NCBI GenBank assembly: GCA_905214325.1
Contig: CAJMLT010000005.1
Location: 1-54,752 of the forward strand
Source: an uncultured bacterium
GTDB taxonomy: Bacteria > Actinomycetota > Coriobacteriia > Coriobacteriales > Eggerthellaceae
Reading direction: 5' to 3'
DNA length: 54,752 bases
In this document: positions 47,829 through 54,752 of the stretch, piece after piece
Layout of the letters: each line of letters opens with the position of its first letter
How positions within the stretch are numbered: position 1 is the first letter of the stretch
The notes under the pieces: model-generated
The model's database searches: none
What the model was told of the DNA's origin: nothing
The model's input: the letters and a program-made list of their open reading frames with translations, nothing else
Translations under genes and position numbers: made by a program

Positions 47829-48617
47829 ATGGGTGAAGCTCTGACTAAGTTTGTTGAAGAGGCGCAGCATCTTTCATCTTCGTTCGAATCGACGACGGTC
47901 TTTTCCATTTTCGGGTGGAACATCTCGCAGTACACGCTGTATATGTTCCTCATTCTGGCTCTGGTTCTCCTCGTGGTTCTCGTCGGTGGTCGAAAGCTCG
48001 AACTCATCCCTCACAAGAAGTTCACGGGCACGCTGGAATATGGCTACGATTTCATTTCCAACAGCGTCGGTGCCGATGTTATCGGCGAAGGCTTCAAGAA
48101 GCACATTCCCTTCCTGGCCACGTTGTTCTTCTTCATCCTCATCGCCAATATGGTCGGACTCATCCCCGGCGCCAAGGCGACGACCGGCACTATCTCCATC
48201 ACGTGGGCTTTGGCCGCCATCTCCTTCGTTTACTTCAACTTCTACGGTTTGAAGTCGCTGGGCGTGTTCGGTTACATGAAAAGCTTCTCGCCCACGGGTG
48301 TTCCCAAGCCCATGATTCCCATCGTGTGGTTCCTCGAATTCGTTTCCATGGTCATCCGTATCCTCACGCTTGCCGTTCGTCTTTATGGCAATATGCTCGC
48401 AGGTCACATGGTGCTCGCGGTGTTCTCGCTCGCCACGACGATCTTCCTGCAGCAGGCGGTGTTCTCCATGGATTTCGTCACGGCACTTCCCGCCATCGCT
48501 TGGTTCTTCCTGTTGTTCTTCATGTATGCGCTCGAGACGCTGGTCGCCTTCCTGCAAGCATACGTGTTCACCATTCTTTCCTCTTCCTATATCGGTCTGG
48601 CCATCCATCCTCACTGA
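47829..48617 (+). CDS. atpB: ATP synthase F0 subunit a
   Basis: 262 residues with five to six membrane helices. The essential proton-channel arginine is Arg184 in LAVRLYGNMLAGHM. Typical lines are FIANMVGLIPGAKATTG-like and ETLVAFLQAYVFTILSSSYIGLAI at the C-terminus. Confidence 0.96.
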   Translation: MGEALTKFVEEAQHLSSSFESTTVFSIFGWNISQYTLYMFLILALVLLVVLVGGRKLELIPHKKFTGTLEYGYDFISNSVGADVIGEGFKKHIPFLATLFFFILIANMVGLIPGAKATTGTISITWALAAISFVYFNFYGLKSLGVFGYMKSFSPTGVPKPMIPIVWFLEFVSMVIRILTLAVRLYGNMLAGHMVLAVFSLATTIFLQQAVFSMDFVTALPAIAWFFLLFFMYALETLVAFLQAYVFTILSSSYIGLAIHPH

Positions 48618-48769
48618 TCGGAAGAGAAGCCCTTCGGGGCGCGGGCGGATGAGCGCGAAACCTTATTCCGCCCTCTGATTTCGGTACTACAGCTGGTACG
48701 ACAAATTTACAGCTGGATTTGATAGACACGAACGGGGGAAAGGCTCCTGTTCAACTAAAGGAGGTAATC

Positions 48770-48988
48770 GTGGAACTTAGTATTGCGCTCGCCGCACTGA
48801 AGGTCGTTGGCTATGGCCTCGCCGCCATCGGTCCTGGCATCGGTATTGGTGTTGCAACCTACGGTCTGTGCGTATCTGCCGCGCGTCAGCCTGAAATGAA
48901 GGGTCAGCTCATGGGCTACTTCTTCATCGGTGCTGCTATGTCCGAGGCGTTGGCACTGCTCGGCTTGGTTCTTTTCTTCATCGGCTAA
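48770..48988 (+). CDS. atpE: ATP synthase F0 subunit c
   Basis: 72 residues from GTG 48770, which has AAAGGAGG 6 bp upstream. Two helices with the polar loop ARQPEMKGQL; helix 2 carries the ion-binding Glu59 in AAMSEALALLG. The first helix has GPGIGIGVATYG and lacks the Gln of Na+-specific rings, so protons are the likely ion. Confidence 0.96.
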   Translation: MELSIALAALKVVGYGLAAIGPGIGIGVATYGLCVSAARQPEMKGQLMGYFFIGAAMSEALALLGLVLFFIG

Positions 48989-49043
48989 AAGATTCGTTAT
49001 CGACTAACGTACATCTCGAAAAGAAGAGAAGGAGGCAAGCGAA

Positions 49044-49658
49044 TTGAACACAAACGTAAGCAAATATGTTCGTAACGGCGTCAGCGGTATGATCGCTTTC
49101 GCAGCTGCGTCCGCAATTTGCCCGGTGTATGCATTCGCCGCTGAAGAGGGTGCAGGAATCGAGGCTATTCTTCCTCAGATGGAAGAGTTCATTCCTATGC
49201 TCGTCGCCTTCATCATCTTGTGGATCGTTCTCGCCAAGTTCGGTTGGCCATTGTTCGATGGCATGCTGACCAAACGTGAGAACATGATCAAGAACTCCCT
49301 GGAGAAGTCCGAAGAGGCACGCCAGGAAAGCGAACGTCTTTTGGCGGAATATCGTGAGCAGCTCGAAGGTACCAAGGCACAGGCTCAGCAGATTCTCGCC
49401 AACGCGAAGAAATCGGGCGACTCCGTTGAGAAGGAGATCACCGACAAGGCGCGCGAAGAAGCGGACGCTATGATTAAGAAGGCCAAGGAAGCTATCGAAG
49501 CGGAGAAGAAAGCCGCCATCACCGAACTGCAGAGTTCGGTCGCGGACACTTCCATCGCCGTGGCTTCCCGCTTGATCGGCGAAGATTTCAGCGACGAAGA
49601 GCATCGCAAGCTCATCGAACGCTATGTTAAAGAGGCGGGTAGTTTAAATGCCAACTAA
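49044..49658 (+). CDS. atpF: ATP synthase F0 subunit b
   Basis: 204 residues from TTG 49044, which has GGAGG 8 bp upstream. A signal-peptide-like segment (VSGMIAFAAASAICPVYAFAAEE) precedes the membrane helix MLVAFIILWIVLAKFGWPLFDGML. The long charged dimer helix follows (SEEARQESERLLAEYREQLEGTKAQAQQILANAKK). Overlaps atpH by 11 bp. Confidence 0.94.
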   Translation: MNTNVSKYVRNGVSGMIAFAAASAICPVYAFAAEEGAGIEAILPQMEEFIPMLVAFIILWIVLAKFGWPLFDGMLTKRENMIKNSLEKSEEARQESERLLAEYREQLEGTKAQAQQILANAKKSGDSVEKEITDKAREEADAMIKKAKEAIEAEKKAAITELQSSVADTSIAVASRLIGEDFSDEEHRKLIERYVKEAGSLNAN

Positions 49659-50222
49659 TCGTCATGTCATCAATGAAACGATTGCAGCTTATGCCAACGC
49701 CGCTATCGACGGAGCGTATGCTGCCGGCGGTAGGGAAGCGGTTGTCCAAGTCCGCAACCAGATGACTCAGATCCTCGAATACATGGCGACCAACATCAAA
49801 TTGCGTCTCTCGTTCGACGACGAGTCTTACACGGAAGAACAGCGCGAAAGCCTTGTTCGTAACGTATTTGGTGATTTCGACCCCATTCTGGTCGAGCTCA
49901 TGGTCGTCATGGCCAAACGTCTGGACATGTCCTTGCTCCGCAGGGTTCACGGCCAGTACGAGGAATACATCGAATCGAAGTTGAACTTCAACGTCGTCGA
50001 TGTCGTGACCGTTGTTGACCTTGATGACAACTTGCGAACCGTAATTACCAATAAAGCCGAATCCGATTTGGGTCGGGATTGCGTGCTCGTCGAGCACATC
50101 GATCCCTCCATTCAGGGCGGCATCGTGATGAGCACGAGAGGCAGGTATGTCGACGCGAGCGTTCGTTCGCAGCTCGACCGTGCCCGTTCCGTGCTGAAAG
50201 AAAAAGATGGAGGTGAATGCTA

Positions 50223-50223
<1 letters not shown>
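49648..50223 (+). CDS. atpH: ATP synthase F1 subunit delta
   Basis: 191 residues. OSCP-type helical domain at the N-terminus (NETIAAYANAAIDGAYAAGGREAVVQVRNQ), then a C-terminal domain with VVTVVDLDDNLRTVITNKAESDLGRDCVLVEHIDPSIQGGIVMSTRGRYVDASVRSQLDRAR, typical of delta. Overlaps atpF upstream and atpA by one base. Confidence 0.93.
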
Positions 50224-51782
<1,559 letters not shown>

Positions 51783-51794
51783 GGTAGGTTGATT

Positions 51795-52715
51795 ATGCCT
51801 AACCTTCACGATATCGAAAGGCGAATCAACTCCGTCGAGTCGACGAAGAAGATCACGCGCACCATGCAGATGGTCGCCGCCGCCAAGATTCGACACGCTA
51901 CCATGCGTGTCGACGCGGCGACGCCTTTTGCACGCGCTATGGAAGAGCTTCTTGCCAATATCGCCCGCATGGGTGGTACCAATGCGCCGCTGACGAAGGA
52001 CCACGACGAAGTGAAAACCACTCTTATCGTGGCCATCGTTTCCGACCGTGGCTTGGCTGGTGGTTTCAATTCGAACGTCTTACGTCGTGCAGAGCGAATC
52101 ATGAAGGATTGCAAGGCTGAAGGTAAGAATGTCCTCATCGCCGCTTGCGGTAAGAAGGCGATCAATTACTTCAAGTACCGCAACATCGATACGGTACTTG
52201 CCTTCCGCGATCTGTCTGCCGATCCCCGTGTCGAAGAGGCGCAGGCTTTGGCCGATTATGCGATCGAGAACTTCCTGTCGGGAGATCTCGATGAAGTGGT
52301 TCTCTTGTATAACCATGCGAAAAACGCAGGTGAGCAGGTTATGGTCGAGGATCGACGCCTTCCCGTCGATCTCGAGCGCTTCATCCCCGACGGGGAAGAG
52401 GCGTTCCATGCGGGTGCTATTACCGCCCCCGACCCCGATAACCCCGATCTTACCGGTGCTATCGAGTACGAATCCGATGAAACGGTGGTTCTGGACAAGT
52501 TGTTGCCGGAATATCTTTCGGGTGCTTTCTACTATCTGCTTATCGATTCGGCTGCTGCCGAGCAGGCTGCTCGTCGTAACGCTATGAAGAGCGCGACGGA
52601 CAACGCCAACGAAATGATTGAGACCCTCAATCGACTTTATAACCGTGTACGTCAAGGCGCTATCACGACCGAGATCAACGAGATCGTCGGTGGCGCCGCA
52701 GCTTTGGAGGATTAA
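51795..52715 (+). CDS. atpG: ATP synthase F1 subunit gamma
   Basis: 306 residues. The central stalk's N-terminal coiled coil (LHDIERRINSVESTKKITRTMQMVAAAKIRHA) and C-terminal coil (AAAEQAARRNAMKSATDNANEMIETLNRLYNRVRQGAITTEINEIVGGAAAL) are both present. Ends directly against atpD with no gap. Confidence 0.96.
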   Translation: MPNLHDIERRINSVESTKKITRTMQMVAAAKIRHATMRVDAATPFARAMEELLANIARMGGTNAPLTKDHDEVKTTLIVAIVSDRGLAGGFNSNVLRRAERIMKDCKAEGKNVLIAACGKKAINYFKYRNIDTVLAFRDLSADPRVEEAQALADYAIENFLSGDLDEVVLLYNHAKNAGEQVMVEDRRLPVDLERFIPDGEEAFHAGAITAPDPDNPDLTGAIEYESDETVVLDKLLPEYLSGAFYYLLIDSAAAEQAARRNAMKSATDNANEMIETLNRLYNRVRQGAITTEINEIVGGAAALED

Positions 52716-54176
52716 ATGGCTGAAGAATCCACTAATGCGCCGCAAGGCGCAGCCTCTGCGGCCAAGCAGGGCTCGATCGGGCACATCGTCCGTATCGTCG
52801 GCCCTGTCGTTGACGTTGAATTTGCGCCGAAAGAGATGCCGGCCATCTACAACGCTTTGACCGTTGAAGCTACCACCCCCATTGGGGACATGAAGGTTGT
52901 TCTTGAGGTCCAGATGCATCTTCCCGGTGATTTGGTCCGCGCTGTTGCCATGTCGTCCACCGACGGCTTGGTTCGCGGTCTCGAAGTCAAGGATACCGGG
53001 GCACCTATGATGATGCCCGTCGGCGAGGAAACCCTCGGCCGCATCTGGAACGTCATCGGCGAGCCCGTCGACGGCAAGCCCATGCCCGAGATCAAGGAAT
53101 GGATGCCCATCCATCATCCTGCTCCCGAATATGACACCCTTACCACCAAGACCGAAATCTTTGAAACGGGCATCAAGGTCGTCGACCTTATCCAGCCCTT
53201 CATCAAAGGTGGTAAAACGGGCCTGTTCGGCGGTGCCGGTGTCGGCAAAACCGTTATCATCCAGGAACTCATCAACAACCTCGCTCAGGAGCATGGTGGT
53301 ACTTCGGTATTCACCGGCGTCGGTGAGCGTACCCGTGAGGGTACCGACCTCTTCATCGAAATGAGCGATTCCGGCGTTATTAACAAAACCTGTCTGGTCT
53401 ACGGCCAGATGAACGAGCCTCCAGGAGCCCGTCTCCGTGTCGGCCTCGCCGGTTTGACCGAAGCCGAATACTTCCGTGACAAGGGTCAGGACGTGTTGTT
53501 GTTCATCGACAACATCTTCCGTTTCACCCAGGCCGGTTCCGAGGTTTCCGCTCTGCTCGGTCGTATGCCTTCCGCGGTAGGTTACCAGCCCACGCTGGCT
53601 ACCGAAATGGGCGACCTTCAGGAGCGCATCACCTCTACCGCTACGGGTTCCATCACGTCGGTGCAGGCCGTTTACGTTCCTGCTGACGACTTGACCGACC
53701 CCGCTCCGGCAACCACGTTCACCCACTTGGATGCGAAGACGGTTCTTTCCCGTTCCATTTCGGAGCTGGGTATCTATCCCGCCGTCGACCCGCTGGAGTC
53801 CAGCTCCCGCGCTCTCGATCCCGAAATCGTCGGTGAGCATCACTACGAGGTGGCCATCGGTGTTCAGGAAATCCTTCAGAACTACAAGGACCTGCAGGAC
53901 ATCATCGCCATTCTGGGTATGGATGAACTGACCGAAGAGCAGAAGGTTATCGTTAACCGCGCTCGTAAGGTTCAGCAGTTCCTGGGTCAGCCCTTCCACG
54001 TTGCCAAGCAGTTCACGGGCAACGACGGTGTGTATGTCAAGCTCGAGGACACCATCCGTTCCTTCGACGAGATTCTCAAGGGCAACTGCGACGACATCCC
54101 CGAGCAGTGCTTCCGCTTCAAGGGTGCTATCGAAGAAGTCTATGAGGCTTACGAGAAGATGCAGAAAGAAGAGTAG
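52716..54176 (+). CDS. atpD: ATP synthase F1 subunit beta
   Basis: 486 residues, the catalytic subunit. P-loop GGAGVGKT (172-179), catalytic Glu in GVGERTREGTDLF, Walker B VLLFIDNIFRF, and the signature PAVDPLESSSRALDP. GAGGA lies upstream inside atpG. Confidence 0.98.
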   Translation: MAEESTNAPQGAASAAKQGSIGHIVRIVGPVVDVEFAPKEMPAIYNALTVEATTPIGDMKVVLEVQMHLPGDLVRAVAMSSTDGLVRGLEVKDTGAPMMMPVGEETLGRIWNVIGEPVDGKPMPEIKEWMPIHHPAPEYDTLTTKTEIFETGIKVVDLIQPFIKGGKTGLFGGAGVGKTVIIQELINNLAQEHGGTSVFTGVGERTREGTDLFIEMSDSGVINKTCLVYGQMNEPPGARLRVGLAGLTEAEYFRDKGQDVLLFIDNIFRFTQAGSEVSALLGRMPSAVGYQPTLATEMGDLQERITSTATGSITSVQAVYVPADDLTDPAPATTFTHLDAKTVLSRSISELGIYPAVDPLESSSRALDPEIVGEHHYEVAIGVQEILQNYKDLQDIIAILGMDELTEEQKVIVNRARKVQQFLGQPFHVAKQFTGNDGVYVKLEDTIRSFDEILKGNCDDIPEQCFRFKGAIEEVYEAYEKMQKEE

Positions 54177-54178
54177 TC

Positions 54179-54607
54179 ATGGCTTCCATTATTTGTGATG
54201 TCGTAGCAAAGGATCAGGTTCTCTATTCCGGCGAACTGTATTCCGTTATGGTTCCCGGTACCGAAGGTGATCTGGGCATCATGGCTAATCATGAACCGTT
54301 CGTTTCGGCTCTGCGCGACGGCGTCATCTGGGCGCGCACGAAGCAGGACGGTGGCGAAACCTTGAGTGCGGCTATTATGGGCGGCTATGTGCAGGTTCTG
54401 GGTAAGCGCGTTATCGTCTTGTGCGATAAAACGCGCCAGATCGAGCGCATCAATGTCAAGAAACTTCAAGAGGACATTCCCGTTCTCGAGGAGCGTATCG
54501 CCAAGCTTTCCGATGAAAGCATCATTTCGCGATCGGTCCTTACGCGCAAGCTGCGTTGGTGTAAGGTGCAGCTTGCCGCAAAGGAAAAGGAAGAGCTCTA
54601 CGTCTAG
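54179..54607 (+). CDS. atpC: ATP synthase F1 subunit epsilon
   Basis: 142 residues. N-terminal beta sandwich (DVVAKDQVLYSGELYSVMVPGTEGDLGIMANHEPFVSALRDGVIW) and C-terminal helical hairpin that can inhibit hydrolysis. Starts 2 bp after atpD and ends the operon. Confidence 0.95.
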   Translation: MASIICDVVAKDQVLYSGELYSVMVPGTEGDLGIMANHEPFVSALRDGVIWARTKQDGGETLSAAIMGGYVQVLGKRVIVLCDKTRQIERINVKKLQEDIPVLEERIAKLSDESIISRSVLTRKLRWCKVQLAAKEKEELYV

Positions 54608-54640
54608 TTTGTTCGGTCCTTCTTTTTCGTACCAGCTGAT

Positions 54641-54680
54641 GAAAGCGACCTCCGGAGAAATCCGGGGGTCGCTTTCGTTT
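54641..54680 (+). terminator. Strong terminator of the atp operon
   Basis: GAAAGCGACCTCCGG and CCGGGGGTCGCTTTC pair with an AGAAAT loop and one internal mismatch, followed by GTTT. The remaining 72 bp of the window show no gene. Confidence 0.88.
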
Positions 54681-54752
54681 CGGGGTGAGCGGAGGCGCCC
54701 TGATACGCTTTTGATGCACAGGGTGGTGTAGGGTGTCTTGCTGATCGAGGAT

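Noticed and set aside
52080..53999. Open frame of 639 codons on the minus strand
   Set aside because: It lies antisense to atpG and atpD, whose products are certain. It is a by-product of codon bias.

Overview
The window looks like chromosomal DNA of an anaerobic, moderately GC-rich actinobacterium, most likely of class Coriobacteriia (an inference from protein character and gene order; the family cannot be fixed by eye). Pointers to anaerobiosis are a rubrerythrin and a 2Fe-type desulfoferrodoxin (superoxide reductase). Nearly all starts carry AAGGAG-type ribosome binding sites, with several GTG and TTG starts.

Left arm, about 1-7.9 kb, is accessory DNA. It holds a partial DUF4230-like membrane protein, a membrane-anchored Cys-rich protein with two Ltp repeats, a protein with six CxxC pairs behind a MerR regulator, a Fic-domain protein with a winged helix, a small frameshifted gene divergent from it, an unrecognised hypothetical gene, a SAM methyltransferase, and two tandem hicAB toxin-antitoxin pairs. 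The regulatory DNA is unusually legible. The MerR gene has a 19-bp-spacer promoter with a central dyad. The Fic gene is bracketed by two copies of the same palindrome, each with a 10-bp spacer. The two hicAB units are an old tandem duplication that also copied an upstream repeat of about 77 bp.

From 8 kb on the content is housekeeping. 8.0-11.0 kb: ilvE, citramalate synthase and a TrpR-like regulator (isoleucine synthesis from pyruvate). 11.2-15.3 kb: a PfoR-like EIIC membrane protein, an orphan amino-acid-binding lipoprotein, and an MFS exporter fused to a CBS pair. 15.4-26.2 kb: rubrerythrin, M18 aminopeptidase, guaB, a coiled-coil/RlpA secreted protein, leuS, a YdcF/SanA protein, a YfcE phosphodiesterase and an amidohydrolase. 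26.4-31.3 kb: tRNA-Lys, then infA-rpmJ-rpsM-rpsK-rpsD-rpoA-rplQ, and an EcfT protein without its ATPases.

31.4-41 kb: eno, alr, a type-4 uracil-DNA glycosylase next to a NifU-like protein, two small Cys-rich proteins, lgt, desulfoferrodoxin, two coupled flavoproteins and the threonylcarbamoyl-AMP synthase. 41-47.4 kb: an alpha/beta hydrolase coupled to glpK, rpiB, a lipoprotein, glyA, upp and a dCMP deaminase. 47.5-54.6 kb: the full F-type ATP synthase operon atpI-B-E-F-H-A-G-D-C ending in a strong terminator.

No CRISPR array, rRNA, insertion sequence or prophage gene was seen. The best candidates for something new are the Fic locus with its matched palindromes, the duplicated hicAB units whose antitoxins end in an AT-hook-like tail facing AT-rich palindromes, and the MFS-CBS fusion.
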